Positions 27,038-36,164 of a DNA stretch of 64,000 nucleotides are shown one piece after another (the stretch's first letter is position 1; each line of letters opens with the position of its first letter). A program made the translations under genes and the position numbers. Under the pieces are notes generated by a model. That model was not told the origin of the DNA. It was given only the letters and a program-made list of their open reading frames with translations, and did no database searches. The DNA is from Terriglobia bacterium. GTDB taxonomy: Bacteria; Acidobacteriota; Terriglobia; Terriglobales; Acidobacteriaceae. The stretch lies in contig JAJPJE010000043.1 of NCBI GenBank assembly GCA_021324365.1, forward strand, positions 62,001-126,000, in the 5' to 3' direction.

Positions 27038-27069
27038 AACGGCGGCCGGCTAACCTGCTGGCCGCCGTT
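27038..27069 (+). terminator. Hairpin after NrfD module 2
   Basis: AACGGCGGCC/GGCCGCCGTT forms a perfect 10-bp stem with a 12-base loop. Only CCATTTC follows, so termination would be weak or factor-dependent. A smaller GCCCG/CGGGC pairing precedes it at about 27001-27028. Confidence 0.55.
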
Positions 27070-27193
27070 CCATTTCGGACTCTCTCGGGAAAATTCGTTG
27101 GCCTGAAAAATACAGTCTTCCCCACACCTGCTTTCGGTAGCAAAATGTGCCTTGCTAGGCGCATACAAAGAGCATTTATCAGGAGTATTGCCC

Positions 27194-27559
27194 ATGAATA
27201 AGCACGAAATACCCCATCATCAGTGGGCGCCTTTCCTGGAAAACTTCAGTCTCGAACACTCGGGTAAGATGGTCTCGGTTAAGTGCCGCCTCCCCGAACG
27301 CGGGGTGATTATCGAGGCTGAGAGCAAGCGCTTGGAGGCTTTGATTCAGGAGAGTGTACAGGGATTTGAGCGTATCGCCATCATTCTTGGGCAATCGACC
27401 GAATTGCCGCAGACGCATTTCGTGTCATGCCCGAAGCAAATTCGCCTTCGAGTAACGCTCGATGGAGGTGAAGAAGGTGTAGAGATTGAGGCTGACGACG
27501 GACGCACGGTCATCGTGCAGATTTCCGCAATGGCAAAGTTCGAAATCGAAGCCGCCTGA
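27194..27559 (+). CDS. DUF5335-like small protein
   Basis: The 121-residue soluble protein (ATG at 27194, AGGAG eight bases upstream) begins with an EIPHHQWAPFLENFSLEHSG stretch close to the DUF5335 pattern and is otherwise a beta-rich small domain (VSVKCRLPERGVIIEA, IRLRVTLDGG, VEIEADDGRTVIVQI). The function of the family is unknown. It lies 205 bases after the second NrfD gene and may be transcribed from its own promoter. No signal peptide is present. Confidence 0.65.
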   Translation: MNKHEIPHHQWAPFLENFSLEHSGKMVSVKCRLPERGVIIEAESKRLEALIQESVQGFERIAIILGQSTELPQTHFVSCPKQIRLRVTLDGGEEGVEIEADDGRTVIVQISAMAKFEIEAA

Positions 27560-27595
27560 TTTGCACCACTGTCATTTCACGATAACAACTTTAGG

Positions 27596-27682
27596 GGCGC
27601 CTCATCTGATCGACTGGCCCACGCTTTCGCCCTTTGTTGGCGAAGGGTGGCGAAATAGTCGTCCTATCTTGCCTGAGGCGCC
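27596..27682. repeat. 87-base multi-helix structured element between convergent genes
   Basis: Four nested pairings are visible: GGCGCCTCA/TGAGGCGCC (27596-27604 and 27674-27682), CGACT/AGTCG (27611 and 27657), CCAC/GTGG (27619 and 27647), and TTCGCC/GGCGAA (27626 and 27639). A further small stem AGGGC/GCCCT lies at 27686-27701. It lies between the stop codons of the DUF5335 gene and the crp-type gene. It may be a bidirectional terminator or a repeat element. Confidence 0.55.
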
Positions 27683-27699
27683 GCAAGGGCCCTTCAGCC

Positions 27700-28416
27700 C
27701 TATGACCCTACTAACTTCTCCAGCTCCGGCTTGTTGTGAATCAGGAGCGTCGAGCCTTTCAGAGTTGCGAATTTCTTCCGCTTGAAGTCCGCCAGTAGCC
27801 GGGTCACGGTTTCTCGCGAGGTCCCGATGATCTGCGCGATTTCTTCATGTGTCAGGCCCATCTTCGCGCGAACACCCTCCTTGGTCTTTTCCCCGTCTGC
27901 GCTCAGTTCCAGTAGAAAGCGTGCAAGCTTTTCGCCCGCCGAATGCGAAAGTCCCAGCGACCGAATCAGGTCGTAAGCGCTGTGACAGTTGTCGCTCAGA
28001 TGATGAGCCGCCCGCAGGCAGGCGCTCCCATGCTCATGAAGAAACCTGAGAAAGTCATCGCGGCGAACGAAGTTCACCTGGCAGGGCTGAATCGTTTCCG
28101 CCGTCAATTCGTAATTCAGGCCGGAAACGCAGGCGTGCATTCCCAACACTTCGCCTGGCTCGGCAATCTTCAGAATCAGTGTCCTGCCGTCCGCCGAATT
28201 CACCGAAAGCTTCACCCGTCCTTTACATAACATGTAGATTCCGCGCGAGGGCTGGCCTTCCACGAAAAGAATCGCGCCACGAGGATATGCAGTCGCGAAC
28301 TTAATTTTTTCGAAAGACTCCAGGGCAGCCGGAGGCAGTGCGCAGAAGAAATTATCGGACCTCAGCTTGCAAATGATGCAGTTTTCTACCAGTTGAAGGC
28401 CGTACGGTGAACCCAT
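27700..28416 (-). CDS. Crp/Fnr-family regulator with N-terminal Cys triad
   Basis: The 238-residue protein has an N-terminal cyclic-nucleotide-like beta-roll (RGAILFVEGQPSRGIYML, LKIAEPGEVLGM), a dimer helix and a C-terminal winged helix (MGLTHEEIAQIIGTSRETVTRLLADF). Cysteines at 13, 16 and 25 (CX2CX8C) plus further Cys in the core make FNR-like iron-sulfur or thiol redox sensing plausible. FNR itself uses a different spacing. It is closely similar to the protein at 47995. It sits between the NrfD operon and the chemotaxis genes and is a candidate regulator for the respiratory genes. Confidence 0.88.
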   Translation of the reverse strand: MGSPYGLQLVENCIICKLRSDNFFCALPPAALESFEKIKFATAYPRGAILFVEGQPSRGIYMLCKGRVKLSVNSADGRTLILKIAEPGEVLGMHACVSGLNYELTAETIQPCQVNFVRRDDFLRFLHEHGSACLRAAHHLSDNCHSAYDLIRSLGLSHSAGEKLARFLLELSADGEKTKEGVRAKMGLTHEEIAQIIGTSRETVTRLLADFKRKKFATLKGSTLLIHNKPELEKLVGS

Positions 28417-28652
28417 CTTTCTTGCCTCCGAGGACGGACGAACACAACGCGGGCGGAGGCTCAGAATACCACCTTTCCCAAAATTGCACTCAAAATCTCG
28501 CCATAAATTCCGCGGTTCACATCAGCAATATGTCCAGCCAGAAGACAAAATAGCATCTTGAAGTGATCATCGTCACAGCCAAAGCCGCGCGGACGCGCCA
28601 TCTTATACGTCTACGTGGGGATTTCAGAAATTTCAGAAAAGGTGGCAACATT

Positions 28653-28979
28653 GTGCCAAAAATCCTGTGTATAGATGATGGGCTTTCGTCCTCCTCAATC
28701 CGTCACATTCTGGAACACGCGGGCTGCGAAGTTGTCTCCGTGTCTTCAACTCACGCCCTGAGCATGATCGCCCGCCAGACCATCGACGGCGTAGTGCTGC
28801 CTTATCATCAGGGCGATGTTGATCTTCTGGCATTGCGAAGCAGAATCCGTCATCTCGATCCGAACCTGCCGCTACTATTGCTGTCAGGGGGGAGTGCCGC
28901 TACCGGTTCGCTTCAAATGCTGGCTTCCTTTATTCGCGAGAATCCAATGCGGCAGAAGTTGGCAACCCAGAATGCCTGA
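28653..28979 (+). CDS. Degenerate receiver-domain protein
   Basis: About 108 residues from a GTG at 28653 (AGGTGG upstream). The product starts like a response-regulator receiver (PKILCIDDGLSSSSIRHILEHAGC) and keeps the alternating pattern up to LPLLLLSGGSA, but the phospho-acceptor Asp is absent: the strand reads GVVLPYHQGD. The usual Lys is also not evident. It is therefore probably a pseudo-receiver acting by protein contact. It diverges from the crp-type gene and converges on the cheX-like gene. Confidence 0.65.
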   Translation: MPKILCIDDGLSSSSIRHILEHAGCEVVSVSSTHALSMIARQTIDGVVLPYHQGDVDLLALRSRIRHLDPNLPLLLLSGGSAATGSLQMLASFIRENPMRQKLATQNA

Positions 28980-28985
28980 GCCTGC

Positions 28986-29447
28986 TCATTTGGCTAAGTA
29001 TTTCCTCCGCAAAAGCGACACGGCCAGTGGCTCTCCTTCGCAATGAAACTGGGCTTGCGATTCGAGATTGCTGCCTCGTATCGTGAAGTTGTACTCCGAA
29101 CCATCCGCAACCGACGGCAAGGACAAGTATGAAGGACCAGGCAATAGATTCTTAATCATTCCGGCGCTCATGTTCGCGAGTTCGCCGATCGCATCACGAA
29201 TCTGCTCGATTGACACCTGTTCGGGTTCGCTTCCGACGAACCTTGCGGCCGCCATTCTTGCCAGGGACATCGAAGAGTCGATGCGCACGGCTCCTTCCCA
29301 TCCGCCTGTAATCTGAACGGAAGCACCTATCCCGGGTTCCTGTTGGCCTGGCCCCGACTCCACGGCAATCGGACAGGGGTGCAACTCCAGCATGCTGCTC
29401 CAAATCTGCTCCGTCACCTGCTGAATCTGTTCTTCGCTAACTGACAT
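28986..29447 (-). CDS. cheX: CheX-like chemotaxis phosphatase
   Basis: The 153-residue protein has the CheC/CheX/FliY fold signature: the helix IRDAIGELANMSAGMIKNLLP carries the Glu and Asn that remove phosphate from CheY-P, and only one such helix is present, as in CheX. Its ATG overlaps the end of cheR by 11 bases, so it is the last gene of the cheY-cheB-cheR-cheX unit. It would reset the CheY signal, a role that CheZ plays in enterics. The phosphatase assignment rests on this single motif and on gene order. Confidence 0.72.
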   Translation of the reverse strand: MSVSEEQIQQVTEQIWSSMLELHPCPIAVESGPGQQEPGIGASVQITGGWEGAVRIDSSMSLARMAAARFVGSEPEQVSIEQIRDAIGELANMSAGMIKNLLPGPSYLSLPSVADGSEYNFTIRGSNLESQAQFHCEGEPLAVSLLRRKYLAK

Positions 29448-30273
29448 GATTTACCCCCTTGGGCCGATAGTAAGCAGTCTTTTCAAATGGGACTCGCTCG
29501 AACGCATCGCTCAGACCCATTGTGGTTTCAGCGCCTCCCAGAAATAGGTACCCATCGGGACGCAATCGTCGATGCACCCTCGCAAGGATGTCCGCCTTCG
29601 TCTGGACGTCAAAGTAGATCAGCACATTCCGCAGAAAAATGATGTCTGGCTCCGGAAATTCCGGCCACGTTTCAGCAAGGTTCATCAGACGACAATCCAC
29701 CATGTTGCGAAAACGGGGAGCGATCTCCCATTCCAGCCCATGCTGCACAAAGTGCTTCGCCAGTGCCGTGATCGGCAAGCCACGATTCACTTCCAACTGG
29801 CTGTAGCGGCCCACTTTCACGCGGTCGACCATCGCTTGCGAATAGTCGGTCGCGAGGATGCTCACTTGCCAGTGATTCAGTTCGGGAAAGTTGTCATGCA
29901 GTAGGATCAGCGTGCTGTATGCTTCCTGGCCGCTGGAGGATGCCGCGCTCCAAATGTTCAGGCGGCGGCTCAAGCCTCGTGTCTGGATCACTTCAGGAAT
30001 GACCTTCCGGCGTAACGCTTCGAATGGGACGAGATCGCGAAAAAACCACGTCTCGTTATTCGTCATCGCATCCAGGACTCGCCGGTGCAGCGGACTGAAG
30101 CTCTTCACACGCATCGACTGCAGCAGTTCCGGAACAGATGAGAAACCTTCCTTGCGCAACAAAGGGCTGAGCCGTGCTTCCGCAAGATACTCTTTACCGT
30201 CGTCGATGACGATGGCTGTATGTGTGCGCACCAGGTTGCGGAGATAGTCGAAATCAACACTGCCCAGACCCAT
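29437..30273 (-). CDS. cheR: Chemotaxis protein methyltransferase CheR
   Basis: CheR methylates Glu residues of chemoreceptors with S-adenosylmethionine. I chose the ATG at 30273, two bases after the cheB stop, giving 278 residues that start GLGSVDFDYLRNLV; the longer frame up to 30405 is inside cheB and not family-like. The all-helical N-terminal domain is followed by the methyltransferase domain with FFRDLVPFEALRRKVIP, IWSAASSSGQEAYS and IFLRNVLIYFD. It is coupled to cheB upstream and cheX downstream. Confidence 0.92.
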   Translation of the reverse strand: MGLGSVDFDYLRNLVRTHTAIVIDDGKEYLAEARLSPLLRKEGFSSVPELLQSMRVKSFSPLHRRVLDAMTNNETWFFRDLVPFEALRRKVIPEVIQTRGLSRRLNIWSAASSSGQEAYSTLILLHDNFPELNHWQVSILATDYSQAMVDRVKVGRYSQLEVNRGLPITALAKHFVQHGLEWEIAPRFRNMVDCRLMNLAETWPEFPEPDIIFLRNVLIYFDVQTKADILARVHRRLRPDGYLFLGGAETTMGLSDAFERVPFEKTAYYRPKGVNHVS

Positions 30274-30275
30274 GG

Positions 30276-31364
30276 TTACAGTCCTGCCGATACCTGTGAC
30301 AACTGCGATTGCACTACTTTGCGAACCAGTTCCGGGCCAATTTGATCCAGCGGCAACACAGCATCTGCAAGACCTGCTTGCGCTACGAATCCCGGCATTC
30401 CCCAAACCACCGACGTTGCTTCGTCCTGCACCATGATCTGGCCACCCGCTTCCCTGATCATTTCCGATCCGCGCAGCCCATCCTGCCCCATCCCCGTCAT
30501 CACTACGGCCAACACTGCCGGGCCATACATTTCAGCCACTGAACGGAAGAGTACGTCGACCGATGGACGGCAGGAGTTTTCAGCAGCTTGTTTGGTTGTA
30601 GCCAAACGCATGCGCACACTTTCACGCCGGACGATCATGTGAAAGTCGCCGGGGGCGATCCACACCTCGCCTGGAGCAAGAACTTCCTGCCCACTGCATT
30701 CCCGTACCGGAACTTGGGCAGCTGAGGCGAGTCTCTGTGCAAAGAAACGCGTAAACGTTGGCGGCATATGCTGTACCACGACAACCGGCACCGGGAAGTC
30801 CGCCGGGATGCATGGGATAACTTTCGCCAACGCGTTCGGACCTCCCGTCGATGTGCCGATTGCAACTACTTCAATGGGAACTCGATTGGGCCGATGACTC
30901 ACCCTGGGGACGTGCGGTACTGGAGTTGTCACCCTGGCCGCTGCCGTCGATACTAATCGCGTTATGCACAATGCTTTGACCTTCGGAACCAGTTCGGCGC
31001 GAATTCGATCAATACTGGCTGCGACCGTATTCCCTTCTGGCTTGGTTACGTAATCGCGAGCTCCTAGCGCGAGTGCGTCGAGTGTCGCAAGGGCTCCGCG
31101 CTGCGTCAGCGTACTGAACATAATCACCGGGATTGCGGGATATCGGTCACGGAGTTGCCGCAGCGTTTCTAGTCCATCCATCACGGGCATTTCGATGTCG
31201 AGCGTAATCAGGTCCGGGTTGACCTGCTCGACCATCGCCAGCGCGATCTGCCCATTCGCAGCCACACCGGCAACATCAATGCCATCCTCGGTAGTTAAGG
31301 CCTCGCGCAGTACGCGACGGATGACCACCGAGTCATCGACAATGAGAATTCGCTTGCGGCTCAT
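30276..31364 (-). CDS. cheB: Chemotaxis response regulator protein-glutamate methylesterase CheB
   Basis: CheB removes methyl groups from chemoreceptors. The 362-residue protein has a receiver ([14 protein letters not shown], Asp in [13 protein letters not shown], Lys in YVTKPE) and a C-terminal esterase domain. The catalytic Ser is in [11 protein letters not shown], the His in [11 protein letters not shown] and the Asp in MTGMGQDGL. Its start overlaps the cheY stop by four bases (ATGA), so both are translated together. Confidence 0.95.
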   Translation of the reverse strand: MSRKRILIVDDSVVIRRVLREALTTEDGIDVAGVAANGQIALAMVEQVNPDLITLDIEMPVMDGLETLRQLRDRYPAIPVIMFSTLTQRGALATLDALALGARDYVTKPEGNTVAASIDRIRAELVPKVKALCITRLVSTAAARVTTPVPHVPRVSHRPNRVPIEVVAIGTSTGGPNALAKVIPCIPADFPVPVVVVQHMPPTFTRFFAQRLASAAQVPVRECSGQEVLAPGEVWIAPGDFHMIVRRESVRMRLATTKQAAENSCRPSVDVLFRSVAEMYGPAVLAVVMTGMGQDGLRGSEMIREAGGQIMVQDEATSVVWGMPGFVAQAGLADAVLPLDQIGPELVRKVVQSQLSQVSAGL

Positions 31365-31744
31365 GCACCAGCACTCAAACCGAGAATCTGTAGCTTTTCC
31401 TGGATCGTGTCAGGAGTGAACGGCTTCATCACATACTCGTTCGCACCCTTCGCAAGCACCGATTGGATATGACTGATCTCCGATTCTGTCGTCACCATCA
31501 TGATGCGCATACCGTTGTAGCGCTCATCGGAACGAATTTTAGTAACGAGTTCGTATCCGTTCATCACCGGCATGTTCCAATCCACAACCGCTAAATCGAC
31601 GGGAGTGCTGTCCTCTGTCAGCTTGTTCAAGGCCTCGTACCCATTCGCCGCCTCAAGTACTTCAAAACCGGCCTTCTTGAAGATGAGTCGCAGGACTGAC
31701 CGCATCGCCGTTGAATCGTCTACAACTAGTGCGCGCATAAACAC
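31361..31744 (-). CDS. cheY: CheY-like response regulator
   Basis: A stand-alone receiver of 127 residues (a second in-frame ATG at 31738 gives 125): acidic pair in [14 protein letters not shown], acceptor Asp in [13 protein letters not shown], Thr in MVTTES, and Lys in YVMKPFTPD. This is the CheY layout, so it likely carries the CheA signal to the flagellar switch or to a pilus or other output. It is the first gene of the cheY-cheB-cheR-cheX unit and follows the receptor gene on the same strand after about 320 bases. Confidence 0.92.
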   Translation of the reverse strand: MFMRALVVDDSTAMRSVLRLIFKKAGFEVLEAANGYEALNKLTEDSTPVDLAVVDWNMPVMNGYELVTKIRSDERYNGMRIMMVTTESEISHIQSVLAKGANEYVMKPFTPDTIQEKLQILGLSAGA

Positions 31745-31838
31745 TCGCTGCCAAACCAGTGGCTGCCTTAACTTTCGGCTGAATGCTTCAGAACTTTAGG
31801 GAGCTAGGGTTGCGATGGGCTACTAGTTGGCAGCTCAC

Positions 31839-31922
31839 GTCCGCCTGAGCGGACGCTTGAAAGTAGCCAAGGACGGAGTCATGTGAGAGAAATCGGAATG
31901 AATCATGTCCGCTTCAGCGGAC
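31839..31922. repeat. Two short palindromes of the GTCCGC family
   Basis: GTCCGC/GCGGAC occurs at 31839-31854 (CTGA loop, followed by GCTTGAA as at 1749) and again at 31907-31922 (TTCA loop, followed by GGTTGGA). They lie in the 320-base gap between the MCP gene and cheY. The rest of the gap holds a GC-rich hairpin at 32029 and no gene that I can see. Confidence 0.6.
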
Positions 31923-32028
31923 GGTTGGAGCCATCATACCGGCTTGTAAGTGCCGGAATGCTGAATTCGAACAAACCCAAAACTCGCTGATGGGACGATA
32001 CGGGTTTTCCGGCGTGCCACGGTACGGC

Positions 32029-32052
32029 GCGGCGCGCCCGAAGACGCGCCGC
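32029..32052 (-). terminator. GC-rich UUCG-loop hairpin after the MCP gene
   Basis: On the minus strand GCGGCGCG/CGCGCCGC forms an 8-bp stem that extends by two pairs to a UUCG tetraloop, a very stable fold. It lies 13 bases after the MCP stop. No T-run follows, so it may protect the mRNA end or pause transcription before cheY. Confidence 0.55.
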
Positions 32053-32064
32053 TTTGCAATTGCC

Positions 32065-34431
32065 CTAGTGAACTGCCGCTTCTTCCATCTCCGCCGTAGC
32101 TTCAATATGTCTGCCGTTCGCTTTGCGGTTGGACGTAGATGTGCTGCGAACCACGCTGCGGGTTTTGCTCTCGCCTTCGCACTTGAATTGTGAAACCAGG
32201 TCCTGGAGTTCGGCTGCCATCCGTTCCAGGCCCTTTGCCGATTTCTGCGTTTCGCCCGCTCCCGCAGTGGTGTTGCGTGCTGCTTCGGCAACCCCCGTGA
32301 TATTCCGTGTAATGTCGACGCCGCCCTTCGCCGCTTCTGCAAGATTCCGGCTGATCTCGTTTGTGGTTGCCGTCTGTTCTTCCACGGCGCTGGCAATCGT
32401 GTTTTGAATATCGTTGATCTGGTTGATCACCGTCGAGATCTGCGCAATAGCATCCACCGCTTCCTTAGTATCACCCTGGATGGTCTCAATCTTACGGCTG
32501 ATATCCTCGGTCGCCTTCGCCGTCTCCTTCGCCAGTTCCTTCACTTCGTTGGCAACCACAGCGAAACCCTTACCCGCTTCGCCGGCCCGCGCCGCTTCGA
32601 TCGTCGCATTTAGGGCGAGCAGATTCGTCTGCTGCGCGATCGTGGTGATGACTTTAATTACCTGCCCGATCTCAGCGCTGCTCTGTCCGAGCTTCTGAAT
32701 CGTCGCGTTGGTCGACTCGGCCGTCGAAACTGCTGCCGTCGCGATGCGCGTAGCTTCGCTGGTATTCTTCGCGATCTCCTTAATGCTGGCTCCCATTTCG
32801 TCCGCGCCGGTGGCAACCGTCTGAACGTTCTTGCTGACCTGCTCACTGGCTGCCGAGACCACATTTGCCTGCGTTGCCGTTTCGTCTGCATTCGCGGTCA
32901 TTTGTTGACTAAGTTGATTAAGTTGCTCCGCGGATGCGACCAGCCCAGCTGTGCTACGCCCGATCTGTTGCATCGCGTTGCGCACCTGGACGGCGAGCGT
33001 GTTCACCGAGCGCTTGAATTCCTCAAAGTCTCCGGCGTATTGCTTCTCGGCAGTGACAGTGAGATCGCCGCCCGCCAAAGCATCCAGAACTTTTGCGAAA
33101 TCGTTCAGCGGGTTGATAACCGCATCCAGCGTGTTGTTCACGCCTTCGACGATCTTGCGGTAATCACCGCTATGTTTCGTCGCATCGGCCCGAGTTGAAA
33201 GACTCCCATTCAGAGCTGCTTTCACCAGCATGTCGGCATCATTGATCAGAGCCTTCAGGTTTGCTCGCAGATGCTCGATATTTTCGTTGATAAACGCCTT
33301 TTTGCCCGGGAATCTCTCGAGGGAAGCTTCAAAATTGCCGCGTGCAAATTCGGCGATGCATGCCATTGCCTTCTTCTTCACCGAGATATGTCCAGCAACC
33401 ATGCTGTTGATCCCCTGTGCTACTTTCTGGTAGTCACCTTCGAAAGTACGCGCTTCGATCATGGCGTCGATCTCGCCTTCATCATGTTGACGCGACATAT
33501 TTGCCATCTGCCGCATCAATTCGTTCAGCACCTCCAGACACTTTCGCAGTGAGAGTGCCAGTACGTCTCGTTCCGACCTGGGTGCTATCTGCACGGAAAG
33601 ATCCCCGGCTGACATCTTTTTAGCCACCTCCACTCGCTCCTTCAGCATGGCAATGATTCCCCGGAATGCCTCTGCCAATTGGCCAACTTCGTCATTGGAT
33701 CGGTGGTCAATATTTTGGGTTACATCTCCCTCAGCCACTCGCTCAGAGATTTCCGTGAGCTTCTTCATCGGACGCGTTATAAGTATCGTTAGTCCAACAC
33801 CAAGTCCAACGGATACCAATACGCAAATACAAACCACTGCGAGGAGTGTGGTGAACGCCGAACTAGCCGATTCAGTCAGATCGGTCGTGAGCTGCCGGCC
33901 CATCTTGATATTCAGTTCGCTGAGTCGGTCGAGCGCCTCCTGCATTGCTGTGCCCTTGGTGCTGCCCGCGACAGATAGCTCGATAGCATCAGTTTTGCGG
34001 CCCTGCTTGAGCGCCGTGATCACCTGATCGAGCATCTCCTCGTAGTCGCGGCTGACCGTCTTGACGGTCGCAAAGATTTGGCGATCGTTATCAACAAACC
34101 GTGTATCGTCACCGTCTATCTGCTGTTCGTACTTCGTCAGCGAATCCTTCATGTGCTCTCGCGCAACTTGCACATCTCGCAATAAACCTTCTCGCCTTTC
34201 GGCATTCTCCAGCGCGAGCAACCGGTTAAGATTCAACCGTACTTCGAGAAAACCAGCTTGGAGCGTAGCAACGGCCGTTATGTTCTGATTGTTCTCTTCC
34301 CAGCCTTTTGAATAGGCTTTATCCGTTTTGCTGAGGCGCATTGCACCAAAAACTCCTACGAAAGCGCACAGTGCCGCTACGATCAGGAACGCCCCGATCA
34401 ACTTCGTACCTAGCTTCATGTTGTTCAACAT
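32065..34431 (-). CDS. Methyl-accepting chemotaxis protein
   Basis: The 788-residue receptor has an N-terminal membrane helix ([21 protein letters not shown]), a four-helix-bundle type periplasmic domain of about 160 residues ([16 protein letters not shown] and following), and a second helix ([19 protein letters not shown]). A HAMP domain and a long stretch with several further HAMP-like repeats follow to about residue 500. The cytoplasmic hairpin carries the highly conserved tip [20 protein letters not shown]. The C-terminus ends EEAAVH without a CheR-tethering pentapeptide. AAGGAG lies ten bases before the ATG. The ligand is unknown. It is co-oriented with cheA/cheW and cheYBRX. Confidence 0.92.
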   Translation of the reverse strand: MLNNMKLGTKLIGAFLIVAALCAFVGVFGAMRLSKTDKAYSKGWEENNQNITAVATLQAGFLEVRLNLNRLLALENAERREGLLRDVQVAREHMKDSLTKYEQQIDGDDTRFVDNDRQIFATVKTVSRDYEEMLDQVITALKQGRKTDAIELSVAGSTKGTAMQEALDRLSELNIKMGRQLTTDLTESASSAFTTLLAVVCICVLVSVGLGVGLTILITRPMKKLTEISERVAEGDVTQNIDHRSNDEVGQLAEAFRGIIAMLKERVEVAKKMSAGDLSVQIAPRSERDVLALSLRKCLEVLNELMRQMANMSRQHDEGEIDAMIEARTFEGDYQKVAQGINSMVAGHISVKKKAMACIAEFARGNFEASLERFPGKKAFINENIEHLRANLKALINDADMLVKAALNGSLSTRADATKHSGDYRKIVEGVNNTLDAVINPLNDFAKVLDALAGGDLTVTAEKQYAGDFEEFKRSVNTLAVQVRNAMQQIGRSTAGLVASAEQLNQLSQQMTANADETATQANVVSAASEQVSKNVQTVATGADEMGASIKEIAKNTSEATRIATAAVSTAESTNATIQKLGQSSAEIGQVIKVITTIAQQTNLLALNATIEAARAGEAGKGFAVVANEVKELAKETAKATEDISRKIETIQGDTKEAVDAIAQISTVINQINDIQNTIASAVEEQTATTNEISRNLAEAAKGGVDITRNITGVAEAARNTTAGAGETQKSAKGLERMAAELQDLVSQFKCEGESKTRSVVRSTSTSNRKANGRHIEATAEMEEAAVH

Positions 34432-34622
34432 TGGCCGATCGCTCCTTCAATTCCTTTCAGCGTCTGTAGGTCCTGGATAAAAGCGGCACCTGAGCACACG
34501 CGAGATCCGGATCCTTACCTGGACGGTCTGACGTCCATTACTTTCGTGCATCGATGTTGCCAAACCATCTCAGAAACTTCTTACTTCGGCCGATCCCTCC
34601 TTTGGGAACACAAGGGGAATTC

Positions 34623-35732
34623 ATGTTCGTATTTCGGATCATCTGCGCCTTACTGCTCTTATCTACGTCCTGTATTTACGCCCAAATCAATACCCTTACC
34701 AATGCCGCTCACAATCTCGATCGCCGCGGTCTCAGCCTCTCGCTCGATGCCTCGATCGACGCCTTCTTAGGACGCGATCTGGGACACGCGGCACAAACCG
34801 TCCCCGCCTTTATCGACCTGGGTACCACCGCCTTGCTGGACCGCTTTCTCCCAGCACTGAAGGGAACCGTTGCTTTTGCAAGCCTGCACCTTAACCAGTC
34901 TGCAACCGATGGCTTTTCCTCGCTTTTACAGCCGGTTTCAAGTCTTCAGGCGGATTCTGGAGTGTTCCTCGCCGAGTTGTGGTTCGAGCAAGCGATCCGG
35001 CCTGCAATTCATGTCCGTGCTGGAAAACTCGACGCGAACCGCGACTTCGCTTATGTTGAGAACGGAGTAAGTTTCCTGAATGCAGCGGCAGGTTACACGC
35101 CCAGTTTCATTACTCTGCCTAACTACAATGACACCCGGCCGGGTGTCGAACTGCTAATTCATCCAAACAAGTTTCATCTTAACTTCGCCGCTTTCGCGCC
35201 CATTGAAGGCACTGGTCTTCTCCTGATGCAGGAGGCGGGAACAGGCTGGAATCCGCAGGGATGGAATGGACGACTCTCGGCAGGATTCTGGCGCATGACT
35301 GGATCGATGCCAACACTTGACGGATTAGATCGCAAGGGCTCCGACGGAGTCTACGTTGTTGCAGAGCAGAAATTCTGGCGTCACATGCGTAACGGTGGCG
35401 CGGAAGAGCAGTCCCTAGCGGCCTATCTTCAGTGGGGCAAATCCGAGCGGAATTTCAGCTCGATGCCTCAGCAAACCGCGATCGGGTTGCTCTGGAGTGC
35501 GCCCTTTCGCTCTCGTACCGGCGATTCTGCCGGCTTCTCCTGTTCCCGCGGCGATACCCTCGACTACACCGGTAAGGAGGTCGTCTGGGAAAGCTTTTAC
35601 CGCCTTCGCACTTCAAAAACGCTCGCGTTCACGCCTGACTTTCAGTACATCGCCGAATCGCCCGGATATCGTGGCCCGACCTACGCGGTCGGTGCACGAA
35701 TTGCTATAAGCCTGCGTTCCGGCGCGGAATGA
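34623..35732 (+). CDS. OprB-like outer-membrane porin
   Basis: The 369-residue protein (ATG at 34623, AAGGGGAA upstream; frame open to 34554) has a signal peptide (VFRIICALLLLSTSCIYA) and a beta-strand-rich body of the carbohydrate-selective porin type. Visible traits are HVRAGKLDANRDFAYVENG, LPNYNDTRPGVELLI, FWRMTGSM, VAEQKFW, and a C-terminal strand YAVGARIAISLRSG. The substrate is unknown. It is encoded opposite to the chemotaxis genes; its TGA is directly adjacent to the cheW stop, with no base between them. Confidence 0.75.
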   Translation: MFVFRIICALLLLSTSCIYAQINTLTNAAHNLDRRGLSLSLDASIDAFLGRDLGHAAQTVPAFIDLGTTALLDRFLPALKGTVAFASLHLNQSATDGFSSLLQPVSSLQADSGVFLAELWFEQAIRPAIHVRAGKLDANRDFAYVENGVSFLNAAAGYTPSFITLPNYNDTRPGVELLIHPNKFHLNFAAFAPIEGTGLLLMQEAGTGWNPQGWNGRLSAGFWRMTGSMPTLDGLDRKGSDGVYVVAEQKFWRHMRNGGAEEQSLAAYLQWGKSERNFSSMPQQTAIGLLWSAPFRSRTGDSAGFSCSRGDTLDYTGKEVVWESFYRLRTSKTLAFTPDFQYIAESPGYRGPTYAVGARIAISLRSGAE

Positions 35733-36164
35733 TCACCCTGTCTTGATCACCGATTCCGTATCCAGCAGCAGCAGCAATCTCTCGTTCAGCTTGAATGCTC
35801 CACGAATCATCTCGCGAGTGGTTGCATGCAGCGTATCAGGTGGAGGCTCGAATTGCTGCTGCTCGACTTCCACAACGTCGCCAATCTCATCCACCAGCAG
35901 GCTGACCGCTCCCTCTTCTGTTCGGACCACGACATTCATCGGTTCGTTACCCGCGTTGCGTTCCGGCAGTTGAAGACGCTTGCGCAAGTCAACTGCGGTG
36001 ACAATCTGCCCACGCAGGTTGATCAAGCCTCCGATCACCTCCGGAGACAGCGGTACGCGCGTGGTCTCCTGTGGACGGATCACTTCTTGCACCTTCTCAA
36101 CCTCCACACCGAAGAACATGCCGTCGAGAAAGAACGAACAGAACTGCTGGCTCGCTGCCATCAC
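35733..36164 (-). CDS. cheW: Chemotaxis coupling protein CheW
   Basis: The 143-residue protein is a CheW domain: FLDGMFFGVEVEKVQEVIRP, VPLSPEVIGGLINLRGQIVTAVDLR, VSLLVDEIGDVVEV. It links receptors to CheA. The ATG overlaps the cheA stop by four bases (ATGA), so the two are co-translated. Confidence 0.94.
   Translation of the reverse strand: MMAASQQFCSFFLDGMFFGVEVEKVQEVIRPQETTRVPLSPEVIGGLINLRGQIVTAVDLRKRLQLPERNAGNEPMNVVVRTEEGAVSLLVDEIGDVVEVEQQQFEPPPDTLHATTREMIRGAFKLNERLLLLLDTESVIKTG

Noticed and set aside
28500-28600. Crp-type operator AGTGATCATCGTCACAG near 28563
   Set aside because: Only one half-site is good and the spacing is off, so it is not comparable to the sites near 47214 and 48909.
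31800-32064. A gene in the gap between the MCP gene and cheY
   Set aside because: Only short frames and palindromes are present, and frames run through the hairpins.
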